Translations under genes and position numbers: made by a program
Shown: positions 26,263 through 34,135 of the stretch, piece after piece
How the letters are laid out: the number at the start of each line of letters is the position of its first letter
How positions within the stretch are numbered: the stretch's first letter is position 1
Notes under the pieces: generated by a model
The model's database searches: none
Told to the model about the DNA's origin: nothing
Seen by the model: only the letters and a program-made list of their open reading frames with translations
Assembly: GCA_905235745.1 (NCBI GenBank)
Contig: CAJOMN010000013.1
Coordinates: 77,931 to 114,588 of the forward strand
DNA from: an uncultured Lachnospiraceae bacterium
GTDB taxonomy: Bacteria; Bacillota; Clostridia; Lachnospirales; Lachnospiraceae
Reading direction: 5' to 3'
DNA: 36,658 nucleotides

Positions 26263-26751
26263 TTACTGCCTGTCGGCATCATCCGTTTTCAGATCCTTCG
26301 CCCTGTCTTCCACACTCTGCTTGAAATTAATCACATCATGCTCATATTCTTCATCCATCAAAGGAGAAGTAATAATAAAATCCGCTGTTGCTCTGTCAGG
26401 TGCAAACGGAACATCATAGACCTGAGCGATACGCATAAGTGCCTTAACATCCGGGTCATGCGGTGCTGCCGTAAGCGGATCGGAGAAGAATATAACTATA
26501 TCTACCTTTCCTTCAACAATCCTCGCACCTATCTGTTGATCACCGCCAAGCGGGCCGCTGTTATAGCCTTTTACGGGCAGTTCCGTTGCGTCCGTTATCA
26601 TTCTGGCGGTCGTGCCTGTTCCGATGAGAAAGTGTTTATTAAGGATATCCTTATTATCCTTGCACCATCGTATCAAATCGGCTTTCTTGCCGTCATGGGC
26701 AATAAGCGCTATATTCTTTTGCTTTCGTAATGTTAATGTAATCGTTTCCAT
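26263..26751 (-). CDS. mgsA: Methylglyoxal synthase
   Basis: This 162-residue enzyme converts dihydroxyacetone phosphate to methylglyoxal and phosphate, a bypass of lower glycolysis when phosphate is scarce. The active-site residues fall at the numbering used for the E. coli enzyme: His19 (LIAHDGKK), the phosphate loop GTGTTA (44-49), Asp71 (GPLGGDQQIGARI), Asp91 (FFSDP) and His98/Asp101 (APHDPD). It has an acidic C-terminal tail. AAGGAG precedes the ATG at a long spacing of 12 nt. A promoter containing a perfect 7-bp inverted repeat lies just upstream. Confidence 0.97.
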   Translation of the reverse strand: METITLTLRKQKNIALIAHDGKKADLIRWCKDNKDILNKHFLIGTGTTARMITDATELPVKGYNSGPLGGDQQIGARIVEGKVDIVIFFSDPLTAAPHDPDVKALMRIAQVYDVPFAPDRATADFIITSPLMDEEYEHDVINFKQSVEDRAKDLKTDDADRQ

Positions 26752-26787
26752 GTCTGGTTAGTTCTCCTTTATCAATAGTTCTTTCTA

Positions 26788-26816
26788 ATAGTATATCATA
26801 CTATAGACCGGCACAA
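26788..26816 (-). promoter_or_regulatory. Probable mgsA promoter with overlapping inverted repeat
   Basis: On the minus strand, TTGTGC (26811-26816) and TACTAT (26788-26793) are 17 bp apart. The -10 region is covered by the perfect inverted repeat ATAGTAT-ATC-ATACTAT (26788-26804), which could be an operator. Confidence 0.45.
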
Positions 26817-26895
26817 CTATTTTTCAGATGTCAGATTTTCCTGTTATTATTCGTTTTATAAGTGAAGGCCTTCAAAATAAACCGGGGTAAAGTCA

Positions 26896-27423
26896 ATGTC
26901 TTATCTGAACAGAGACAACGCAGATTGTCTGGTAAACAAATATGCAGATATGATCCTAAGGATCAGCTATATGTATCTGAAGCATACACAGAATGCCGAG
27001 GATATCTGTCAGGATGTATTCATGAAACTGGCAACACATGATTTTCATTTTGATGATACTGCCCACGAAAAAGCATGGATCATCCGGACTACCATCAACG
27101 CCTGCAAAGACCATCTGCGGACAGACTTTTGGAGGCGGGTAACTGTACTGGATGAAGCCTGTGACGTACCGGCACCGGCCGAGCCCGAATCCGATCTGCT
27201 GCCGTATATCATGGAACTGCCGAAGAATTACCGGATCAGCATCTACCTTTACTATTATGAGAATTACCGTGTAAAAGAAATCGCATCCATGCTCGGAAAG
27301 AATGAAAACACGGTCAGCGCATATCTTACCCGCGGAAGAAAGAGGCTGAAATCCGTTCTCGAAAGCCGGAGTGACCAGCAAGCCATGAACGCTGAAACAG
27401 GAGGAACACACTATGCGAATTAA
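26896..27423 (+). CDS. ECF-type RNA polymerase sigma factor
   Basis: This 175-residue sigma-70 family protein has region 2 (YADMILRISYMYLKHTQNAE through DICQDVFMKL, about 15-48) and region 4 (LPKNYRISIYLYYYENYRVK then EIASMLGKNENTVSAYLTRG, about 108-150), with no region 3 or 1.1. That two-domain form is the extracytoplasmic-function class. A GGGGTAAAGTCA ribosome site precedes the ATG. Its end overlaps the next gene by 11 nt, the usual coupling of a sigma factor with its anti-sigma. The regulon is unknown. Confidence 0.9.
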   Translation: MSYLNRDNADCLVNKYADMILRISYMYLKHTQNAEDICQDVFMKLATHDFHFDDTAHEKAWIIRTTINACKDHLRTDFWRRVTVLDEACDVPAPAEPESDLLPYIMELPKNYRISIYLYYYENYRVKEIASMLGKNENTVSAYLTRGRKRLKSVLESRSDQQAMNAETGGTHYAN

Positions 27424-28204
27424 ATTTGAAGATGAATTCAAAAACACAATGGACACGCTCCGATTCTCCCCGGAAGACAAGCACCGTATGACGAATAATC
27501 TGTTGCAATTTGAGAACCCAAAAAAGCAAAGAAAGGATATCAGAATGAACAAATCGACATTACCGAAAGCCGCTGCCATCGCAGCAGCATGCATGTTACT
27601 TACCGGAGTAACCGTTTATGCCGCATCTAAGATCGTTAATTACACAGCATCATCCAATGGAAGCTATGACTATTCTTCCATCGGGGAAATGAATGAAACG
27701 GCATCCGCAACCATCGGCAAACAGAATATCGAATTCCCCGATTTTCCGGAAGTACTTGGGGATTATACCTTTGACGGTGGAAATACCGTATATGTTTCCG
27801 GAAAGGATAATGCCAATAATACCGTCGATAATTGGGAAGATCTTAATGCTGTTTACAAGGCTTCCGATGGCAGTGCCGTAAATCTCCTTATGTCAGCCGG
27901 AGTGCCCGATGAAGAATACCGCGCCCACACCGAAATACGAACCATAGGCGGCGTTACCGTGGCATACGATTATGACGAGTATCTCATCCTTCCCGATGAG
28001 GAGGAACCTCTCCCTCCCAAAGTGCAGGAGCGAATGGACACAGATGATCATTTCTTTGTAAGCTACGGCAGTTCGGAAGCAAAGACAAAATATTTCAGCA
28101 GCCTGTCTTTTGTAAAGGATGGAATCAGTTATTACATTTCTTCAATGGATGAAATACCGGCAGAAGATCTGTTTGCCATGGCAGAGGATTTGATCTGCAA
28201 ATGA
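27413..28204 (+). CDS. Probable membrane anti-sigma factor
   Basis: The 263-residue product begins inside the sigma gene. It has a cytoplasmic N-terminal segment of about 48 residues (RFSPEDKHRMTNNLLQFE), one transmembrane helix (KAAAIAAACMLLTGVTVYAA, about 52-71), and an extracytoplasmic domain of about 190 residues rich in Tyr, Asp and Ser. No zinc-binding HxxxCxxC motif is seen in the N-terminus. The layout and overlap match clostridial sigma/anti-sigma pairs with DUF4179- or DUF4367-like proteins. I infer that it restrains the upstream sigma factor and senses an envelope signal; the signal is unknown. Confidence 0.7.
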   Translation: MRIKFEDEFKNTMDTLRFSPEDKHRMTNNLLQFENPKKQRKDIRMNKSTLPKAAAIAAACMLLTGVTVYAASKIVNYTASSNGSYDYSSIGEMNETASATIGKQNIEFPDFPEVLGDYTFDGGNTVYVSGKDNANNTVDNWEDLNAVYKASDGSAVNLLMSAGVPDEEYRAHTEIRTIGGVTVAYDYDEYLILPDEEEPLPPKVQERMDTDDHFFVSYGSSEAKTKYFSSLSFVKDGISYYISSMDEIPAEDLFAMAEDLICK

Positions 28205-28240
28205 TCATGAGCTCAGTATGTCTTTTGACAACTGTGCTGG

Positions 28241-28266
28241 CAAGCCCCGTCACGCGGCGGGGCTTG
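28241..28266 (+). terminator. Strong GC-rich stem-loop after the sigma/anti-sigma pair
   Basis: Perfect 9-bp arms CAAGCCCCG and CGGGGCTTG surround an 8-nt loop, 36 nt after the anti-sigma stop. There is no T-run on either side, so this may be an mRNA-stabilising or weakly terminating structure rather than a standard intrinsic terminator. Confidence 0.45.
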
Positions 28267-28329
28267 GAGTATGCATTCCGCTTCCTTCTTCGTTTTTGTG
28301 AGCACCACATCATACCCTTTCCGCGAAAT

Positions 28330-29121
28330 TTATTCCCCAATGATATCATTGTCTCTTGCGCATTTCATCAATGCTTCCGAAACATCACTGAATATGACGC
28401 CATATCTCTTCGCTTTGCTGCAATCCATCCACAGATTGTGCTCAGCAGGTGCATCTTCCAATCGGATATTCAATCCAAGTTCATCTATGAACTGTCTTGT
28501 TATCTCATACATGGATTTTGTGGTTTCACTGCCAAAATTATAGATTCCCCCGGGCAGTTTCTCTACATTCTTTATATTCTCGGCGACTTCTTTTACATAA
28601 GTGATGCCCCTGTATTGCCGTGTACTGAACGCAAGCGTCTCCCTGGCATTTACAATATCCATGTAGTAGTTGGACTTTTTCAAATAATGATCATACATCC
28701 ACTCGGCTCGAAGCATAACTGCATCGGGACAGATATCCAGTACTCTCTGTTCCATTTCAAGTTTGTGTTCCCCATAAATGTTTGCCGCAGCAGCTTTTTC
28801 TTCCGTATAAGGCCCATTATCTTCAAGTCCGCAATATACCTGATCGGAGCTAAAGCAGATAAGCTTTCTTCCTTCGGATGCTTTTGCAAGAAATACCGGA
28901 AGCTGAACATTTGCAATATACGACAGCTCCTCGTTTTTCTGACATTCTCCGACATCTGATATTGCAGCAGTATTCACAATAGTGTCTGCTCCGCTCTCAT
29001 CAATTATTCGCTTTATCTGCTCTTCAGAAGCATTTCTAAGCGATGGAGCTGCAACCACATCCTTGCATACTTCCATTATTTTGTTGCCAACAAATCCTGT
29101 TGCTCCGGTTACAAGTATCAT
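28330..29121 (-). CDS. RmlD-like NAD(P)-dependent sugar-nucleotide reductase
   Basis: The 263-residue extended short-chain dehydrogenase has the nucleotide motif VTGATGFVG (about 4-12), the segment SGADTIVNTAAISDV typical of dTDP-4-dehydrorhamnose reductases (RmlD), and the catalytic SSDQVY and YGEHK (Tyr-x3-Lys, about 117-121). It is somewhat shorter than classical RmlD. No rhamnose or polysaccharide genes surround it, so the substrate is unassigned. An AGGAGAAAATTGTAA site precedes the ATG. It opens the more AT-rich accessory part of the window. Confidence 0.8.
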   Translation of the reverse strand: MILVTGATGFVGNKIMEVCKDVVAAPSLRNASEEQIKRIIDESGADTIVNTAAISDVGECQKNEELSYIANVQLPVFLAKASEGRKLICFSSDQVYCGLEDNGPYTEEKAAAANIYGEHKLEMEQRVLDICPDAVMLRAEWMYDHYLKKSNYYMDIVNARETLAFSTRQYRGITYVKEVAENIKNVEKLPGGIYNFGSETTKSMYEITRQFIDELGLNIRLEDAPAEHNLWMDCSKAKRYGVIFSDVSEALMKCARDNDIIGE

Positions 29122-29186
29122 TTACAATTTTCTCCTAAAAACGTGCTTAACTCGATTATAACTCAACGTATTTCTTTTGCCGAGTC

Positions 29187-29227
29187 AAAAAAAGATAGAC
29201 CTCACCGGTATCTCTATCGGTGAGGTC
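29187..29227 (-). terminator. Intrinsic terminator reading leftward
   Basis: Perfect 10-bp arms GACCTCACCG/CGGTGAGGTC (29198-29207 and 29218-29227) are followed on the minus strand by TATC and seven Ts (29187-29193). It terminates transcripts coming from the higA side, before the RmlD-like gene. Confidence 0.85.
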
Positions 29228-29294
29228 ATATCCGGCAACTTCCACTTTAGATAGAATCCCTCATGTGTAATTATTTGCAGCCAGAGTGCAACCG

Positions 29295-29592
29295 TCAACC
29301 TTGCATAATATTGTAAGGTCTGATGTCCGACATATCTACAATCTTGCCGGATACCTTTAGCATATCAAGATCATACTGGTTTTGAATGTTAAGCCAGAAC
29401 TGAGGAGTAGTTCCAAAGTACATAGCAAATCTCATAGCAGTATCTGCTGTAATGCCTCTCTTACCGCTTATGATATCACTGATCCTTGACTGAGGAATAT
29501 GTACCTCCTTGGCAAGTCTATATTACATTCATTGGTGTCAGGAACTCTTCCTGCAAAATTTCTCCCGGTGATGTAGGTTCCAAATCCATCAT
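29295..29592 (-). pseudogene. higA: HigA-type antitoxin, frameshifted
   Basis: The frame opens at 29592 behind a perfect AAGGAGG and reads MDLEPTSPGEILQEEFLTPM, the HigA opening. It reaches a stop within 25 codons. The family continues in another frame: YRLAKEVHIPQSRISDIISG, KRGITADTAMRFAMYFGTTP and QFWLNIQNQYDL, ending at 29295. Between Asn-Val and Tyr-Arg-Leu a single base (29523) remains where two codons are expected, so five bases appear to be missing. The restored protein would be about 100 residues, normal for HigA, an XRE-type DNA-binding antitoxin. Confidence 0.8.
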
Positions 29593-29605
29593 ATAGGTCA
29601 CCTCC

Positions 29606-29760
29606 TTAGTGATAATCACCGATTTCTTCAATGATCACATTTCCGTTATTCCAACATCAATCAGCTTCATGTAATTTGATTTTGAAAATCTGTGGGCTTT
29701 ATACCGTTTTTGTTCAAATTCAAGGTAATCGCAAAACAAAATTAACACCTTAAATTCGCT
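29606..29760 (-). pseudogene. Decayed toxin remnant upstream of higA (HigB-like end)
   Basis: The last 15 codons (stop at 29606-29608) read NGNVIIEEIGDYH at the end, resembling the C-terminus of HigB/RelE-family toxins, which commonly end in DYH just upstream of higA. The stop lies 13 nt from the higA start. Upstream the frame is broken, and another frame reads EFKVLILFCDYLEFEQKRYK then AHRFSKSNYMKLIDV, which I cannot place. No start codon or full toxin is present. The remaining gap to 29850 shows nothing further. Confidence 0.4.
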
Positions 29761-29850
29761 TTATTATTCAACAAAAAAGCTTTCAGCAGCACGTAATTAC
29801 GCCATTGAATCCTGATACGGCAGCTCTCAACCTGTTTCTCCATAGGAGTA

Positions 29851-30453
29851 TCAGGAAAATTTGTGCTCCCTGAAATAGTATTCTTTATCATGTTCATCAA
29901 TCTTACGGATTGGTTTACATGGGTTCCCCGCAGCTATCGTATATGCCGGGATGTCTTTTGTCACTACCGATCCCGCCCCGATAACGGCATATTCACCTAT
30001 CGTAATACCGGGAAGAATAATTGCGCCTGCTCCTATCCATGCTCCATCCCCTATCACTATAGGGAAAGAATACATACTGCCCTTGGCTCGTTCCTCGGGA
30101 TCAATCGGATGCCCCGTTGTGCACAGGGTAACATTTGTTCCGAATAGACAGCCTTTCCCGATAGTGATCTTATAATCATCAATGAAAGTCATGCCTGAAT
30201 TGATATATGTGCCATCTCCAATTGTAACAGTTGTGCCAACTGCCAGTGTCAGGGGCTGATTGATCCAGACATCCTTACCCACGCTTCCAAACATTTCACG
30301 TATGAGTCCGGCTCTTTTTTCTGTCTCACTTGGTTTTGACATGTTAAAATCATACATCAGATCCTTAACCTTGGCCTGATGGGCCAGATATTCATCCGTG
30401 TCAAACCACAGCTTTCCCTCTGCTATTCTCCTAACCCTTTCCTGTTCTGTCAT
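29851..30453 (-). CDS. Maltose/galactoside O-acetyltransferase family protein
   Basis: The 200-residue enzyme has the N-terminal helical Mac domain (TEQERVRRIAEGKLWFDTDE) followed by left-handed beta-helix hexapeptide repeats (PIVIGDGAWIGAGAIILPGI, TIGEYAVIGAGSVVTKDI). The catalytic histidine region is LCTTGHPIDPEERAKG and the C-terminal clamp is AGNPCKPIRKI. It would acetylate a sugar hydroxyl from acetyl-CoA; the physiological substrate is unknown, as is usual for this family. It overlaps the MATE gene stop by one base and is cotranscribed with it. Confidence 0.92.
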   Translation of the reverse strand: MTEQERVRRIAEGKLWFDTDEYLAHQAKVKDLMYDFNMSKPSETEKRAGLIREMFGSVGKDVWINQPLTLAVGTTVTIGDGTYINSGMTFIDDYKITIGKGCLFGTNVTLCTTGHPIDPEERAKGSMYSFPIVIGDGAWIGAGAIILPGITIGEYAVIGAGSVVTKDIPAYTIAAGNPCKPIRKIDEHDKEYYFREHKFS

Positions 30454-31802
30454 TATGATACCTCCTCTGTTATATTTTTTGCCCAGATTCCTTTTCTGTA
30501 CCGCAGATAATAGGCGGGCATTTTAACAAGTTCGTCTGTGCTGATAAGAAGATAAACAGCCATGGGCTGTAAACGTAATACAAATGCGGCTATGAAACCA
30601 AGCGGCACACTGTAGCACCACATGTCGATGGTGTCGCATATAAGTCCAAACCTTGTATCTCCTCCGGCTGAAAGTATTCCATTATTAAATACACAGTTAT
30701 AGGCCTTGGTCACAATATATGCCGCATTTATCATCAACATCTGCCAAAGGTATGTCTTCGCTGAATCCGTCAGATTCGCCATCTCTATAATAAGCGGCCT
30801 TGACAGTACAACTATTAAGCCTCCTGCCACAGCCAGCAGTAGCGTGAGCTGCAAGATGACTACTGCATCCTTTTGGGCATTCTTTATCTTACCGCTTCCC
30901 AACAGTGCGCCAAGGTATATTCCCGCTCCGCTCGCTATCCCATTGCATCCAACAAGAGCAAAATTCCTCACTATGGTAGCAATAGAATTTGCTGCAACCA
31001 TATCACTTCCAATATGCCCGAGAATCACCGAATAAGTAGCAAATGCCGATCCCCAGCTAAGACCGTTTAATGTGATCGGCAGCGTGTAATGCCAAAACTG
31101 TGATTTTACCGCTCTGTCAATATGAAACAGATGATCAGCGCTGATGCATATCCCCTTGTGCCCTCTCATCTCAATATAGCACCAGACTGCTTCAATCAGC
31201 CTTGCAAGAAGGGTTCCCACAGCAGCCCCGGTCACTCCAAGCTTCGGAGTACCCATTAATCCAAACATGAAAAAACCGTTAAAAAGAACATTTAAAATAA
31301 GCGCCGTTGTACCTATCAAAGTGCTAATCCGTACCTGCTTAACTGCCTTCATAACAGTTTCGGAAACTTGAGCAAATCCCATAAACAGATAAGATATTCC
31401 GGCAATCCCTAAATATGCTGCTCCCTCATCTATGAGCAATCTATCTGTTGTAAAAATCTTCATTACAATACGCGGAAAAAATACAGTGACAAATGAGAAA
31501 ACAAAAGAGATAAGAAAAGCAGTTCTTATCGAATATCCCTGTATTCTTTCTATCATTGGGATATCACTTTTGCCAAAATACTGGGCCACGATAAGACTTG
31601 TTCCGATTGTCAGCCCAAGCAATATGAGATTCAGGACGAAAGTAACCTGCCCTGCAAGCGATACCGCTGAAAGACTGTCCTGTCCGATCATCCCTGCCAT
31701 TAAAACATCAGCAGAACTGACTGCGGTAGAGAATACATTTTGGATGGCTATAGGAATTGATAATGCTATAACATCTCGTACAACAGCTTTATTATCCGGC
31801 AC
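30453..31802 (-). CDS. MATE family efflux transporter
   Basis: This 449-residue membrane protein has about twelve hydrophobic helices in two related halves. It starts with the MATE-type DVIALSIPIAIQNVFSTAVS and contains GMIGQDSLSAVSLAGQ and later ITLNGLSWGSAFATYSVILG. It exports cationic drugs or metabolites with sodium or proton import; the substrate is unknown. It is divergent from the AraC regulator across about 97 bp, which may be its regulator, and its end is coupled to the acetyltransferase start. Confidence 0.93.
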   Translation of the reverse strand: MPDNKAVVRDVIALSIPIAIQNVFSTAVSSADVLMAGMIGQDSLSAVSLAGQVTFVLNLILLGLTIGTSLIVAQYFGKSDIPMIERIQGYSIRTAFLISFVFSFVTVFFPRIVMKIFTTDRLLIDEGAAYLGIAGISYLFMGFAQVSETVMKAVKQVRISTLIGTTALILNVLFNGFFMFGLMGTPKLGVTGAAVGTLLARLIEAVWCYIEMRGHKGICISADHLFHIDRAVKSQFWHYTLPITLNGLSWGSAFATYSVILGHIGSDMVAANSIATIVRNFALVGCNGIASGAGIYLGALLGSGKIKNAQKDAVVILQLTLLLAVAGGLIVVLSRPLIIEMANLTDSAKTYLWQMLMINAAYIVTKAYNCVFNNGILSAGGDTRFGLICDTIDMWCYSVPLGFIAAFVLRLQPMAVYLLISTDELVKMPAYYLRYRKGIWAKNITEEVS

Positions 31803-31899
31803 AGCTTATCTCCTTCTCATCTGCTGTTTATAATGATATAATCAGATGCAAGTGCATACAATCAATATTGAATCAACTTTTTATAAGGATTATATCAAA

Positions 31900-32772
31900 A
31901 TGATAAAACCTGATGTGATGCCTGATGCATCGGAAATAGTACACTATGACAGACCGGAGCTCCCTCTTTATATAAGAATGGGCACTTTATCACATTATCC
32001 GGACTGCAAAGCCCTATGTCACTGGCATGAAGATTTTGAATTTATAAGGATATACGACGGTGAGATGGATTATTTCATTGGCGGAAATATCATCCACATG
32101 ATGGCCGGAGACTGCCTGTTTGTCAATTCGAGACAGATGCACTATGGGTTTGGCCCAAAGAAAAAGGAATGCCGTTTTCTGTGTGTACTTTTTTCTCCCA
32201 CAATCCTTACAGGAAGTAAAGCGTTGTTTGAAGAAAACATTGCCCCACTAATGAAAAACAATGGCATTCCATTTCTCCATATCCGTCAGACAGACGCTGA
32301 TACAGATACGTTTCAGCGCCTGCTTGATAAGATTTATTACTTAAAAGAAAACAGGATAAATTATGAGATTCACGTTTTGTCTGCCCTTTTGGAACTGACT
32401 CTGAAAATAATAGAGCATGATTCTGCTGTTTTCCCCAATGAAGCAGAACCTCCTGCCCTTGAAACTCATCGTCGTATGGTAGCGTTTATCTCTTCCCATT
32501 TTAACGAGGATATTTCATTAAATGATATCGCTGAAAGTGCTTCAGTCAGCAGGGCTACTTGTTACCGTATTTTTAAAAAATATGACCGATTATCACCTAT
32601 AGAATTTCTAACAATATACCGTCTTAATGTAAGTGCCGACCTGCTGACCAGAACACATGACAGCATTTCCTTGATTTCAGGAAAATGCGGGTTCAATTCC
32701 GTAAGTTACTATTCTAAGCTGTTCCTTACCCATTACGGTTGTCAGCCTCACATATATCGAAAAGATCCTTGA
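31900..32772 (+). CDS. AraC family transcriptional regulator with cupin sensor
   Basis: From the ATG at 31900 (AAGGA ten nt upstream) the product is 290 residues; an in-frame ATG at 31846 lies among TATAAT-like sequences without a ribosome site. The N-terminal cupin holds CHWHEDFEF and GDCLFVNSRQMHYGF. The C-terminal double helix-turn-helix holds ISLNDIAESASVSRATCYRI and CGFNSVSYYSKLFLTHYGC. The protein ends YRKDP, a normal family end. Divergent placement suggests control of the MATE-acetyltransferase pair by a small ligand. The 3' end overlaps a nitroreductase remnant in another frame. Confidence 0.9.
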   Translation: MIKPDVMPDASEIVHYDRPELPLYIRMGTLSHYPDCKALCHWHEDFEFIRIYDGEMDYFIGGNIIHMMAGDCLFVNSRQMHYGFGPKKKECRFLCVLFSPTILTGSKALFEENIAPLMKNNGIPFLHIRQTDADTDTFQRLLDKIYYLKENRINYEIHVLSALLELTLKIIEHDSAVFPNEAEPPALETHRRMVAFISSHFNEDISLNDIAESASVSRATCYRIFKKYDRLSPIEFLTIYRLNVSADLLTRTHDSISLISGKCGFNSVSYYSKLFLTHYGCQPHIYRKDP

Positions 32773-32881
32773 AGCAGGACGATATGCTCCGACCGGTACC
32801 AATGCGAAGAATGTTTCCTATACGATCCTTGGAAGCAGGCAGAAACAGATGCTCCTTTTGTCAAAGCGTCGAATACATTGA
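32759..32881 (+). pseudogene. Nitroreductase family fragment
   Basis: The open stretch reads EKILEAGRYAPTGTNAKNVS then YTILGSRQ, which matches the FMN-binding N-terminal region of nitroreductases, and stops at 32879-32881. It has no start codon, because its beginning overlaps the last five codons of the AraC gene in another frame, and the remaining roughly 80% of the protein is missing. It marks a deletion or recombination junction exactly at the regulator's 3' end. Confidence 0.7.
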
Positions 32882-33082
32882 ACTGTCAGAAACTGCAGTA
32901 TTCTTGATATCCGCTGTCAGTGTTCTGGTATTCGGATTCACATAATATGACATTCCTTTTATATCCATATCCGGCTCTTTGCAAAACTATGCAAATACAA
33001 TCCAAATATTAAAAAAGGCCCCAATATATCCCGCCGGATATCTTCGAAACAGTCCCGATAGGCACTGGAATATGTATTGATC
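32882..33082. other. Gap with remnant sequence, no clear gene
   Basis: Between the nitroreductase fragment and abiEii there is no complete gene. A 35-codon minus-strand frame (32861-32968) reads MDIKGMSYYVNPNTRTLTAD and onwards. It has protein-like composition but no recognised family, and is probably another fragment. An A-rich tract followed by GGCCCC near 33015 is not a convincing terminator. Confidence 0.3.
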
Positions 33083-34135
33083 TCAGATCTCGATATTTTT
33101 AAGTAGTCTGGATGCCTCAATCAGGTATCCATATGACACCGGATCAACAATTCTCATATACGAAAACCATTTCGGTTTGGAAAACTCCACCTTTTGAAGG
33201 ACATACTCCCCACCATCCATAATGCTAAGAATATTATCATTTCCAGTCAGCACACTTGCAGCAAGATACATCACTCTGCTCGCATATGCTCCGGCTATCT
33301 CTCCGTTAAACATCTGGCTTATGATATGGTTTCTGATCCTTCCGATCCCATCGATATAGTATTTGAAATCATCTGGATTACTATTCCCCCTCGTCGCGAT
33401 GCAAAGGCATCCTCTTATCGTATCTTTAAGAACATCTTCCACAGAGCATGTAAGCCCTCTGTATGACATCTCCGAGCGAACAACCTTGCTGTATGAATCT
33501 TTTACAATTCCAATATTTTTCATAGAGTCAAACAGGGTAGCACAGTCAAAAAGCTGTTTAATAATCTCTAACTCCTTATTCTCCCCAAACTTGATTCCAG
33601 TAGTATGTGGAGCAAATGCCGTCAGTTTATCTCCTAGAATGCTTTCCACGTCTGGCATCTCTACGATCAGATCCTCGCCCTCTGTTAAAAGCAGACTGTT
33701 TTTAATCGGCTTAAAGACCGTATTCGGGTATTGACGCTCCTCAAAGAGGACATCCAAAATAACAACAACTTCTTTTCCGCTGCTCGGTGATAGATATTTG
33801 AATCGAAAATGTCTCTTTTCTATATTATTCTTTCCTTTGCGTACATCTTCTTCCTTATCAAAGAACGGGAAAACCTTCTTCGCTTTTTCGATATATGAGT
33901 CTATATCAGTACCGGGTTCAACAACTATATCAATGTCGGTACTGAATCTTCTGGGTATATCCAGAAGGAGCATCAGAGACGTACCACCCTTGAATACAAA
34001 AGGCATGTCAACACTTTTAATAGCTTCAAGCAACCCAAATGCAAACAATGATCTCTCGATGATCAGTGGATCATCTCCCATCCTACCTCTTAATTCACTG
34101 ATGTATTCCTGTGTATATATTTTTTTAGATAACAT
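33083..34135 (-). CDS. AbiEii/AbiGii-type nucleotidyltransferase toxin
   Basis: The 350-residue protein carries the nucleotidyltransferase core of AbiEii toxins: FKGGTSLMLL (about 48-57), RRFSTDIDIVVE with the metal aspartates Asp67 and Asp69, and the conserved lysine in ESILGDKLTAFAPHTTG. Toxins of this family modify tRNA or otherwise halt growth, and several act in abortive phage infection. It overlaps the upstream antitoxin gene by 11 nt, so the two are translated together. The length is within the family range, longer than minimal AbiEii. Confidence 0.88.
   Translation of the reverse strand: MLSKKIYTQEYISELRGRMGDDPLIIERSLFAFGLLEAIKSVDMPFVFKGGTSLMLLLDIPRRFSTDIDIVVEPGTDIDSYIEKAKKVFPFFDKEEDVRKGKNNIEKRHFRFKYLSPSSGKEVVVILDVLFEERQYPNTVFKPIKNSLLLTEGEDLIVEMPDVESILGDKLTAFAPHTTGIKFGENKELEIIKQLFDCATLFDSMKNIGIVKDSYSKVVRSEMSYRGLTCSVEDVLKDTIRGCLCIATRGNSNPDDFKYYIDGIGRIRNHIISQMFNGEIAGAYASRVMYLAASVLTGNDNILSIMDGGEYVLQKVEFSKPKWFSYMRIVDPVSYGYLIEASRLLKNIEI

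Noticed and set aside
28201-28959. Plus-strand frame of 252 codons after the anti-sigma gene
   Set aside because: Most of it is antisense to the RmlD-like reductase; composition is Ile/Phe/Cys-rich and it begins without a ribosome site.
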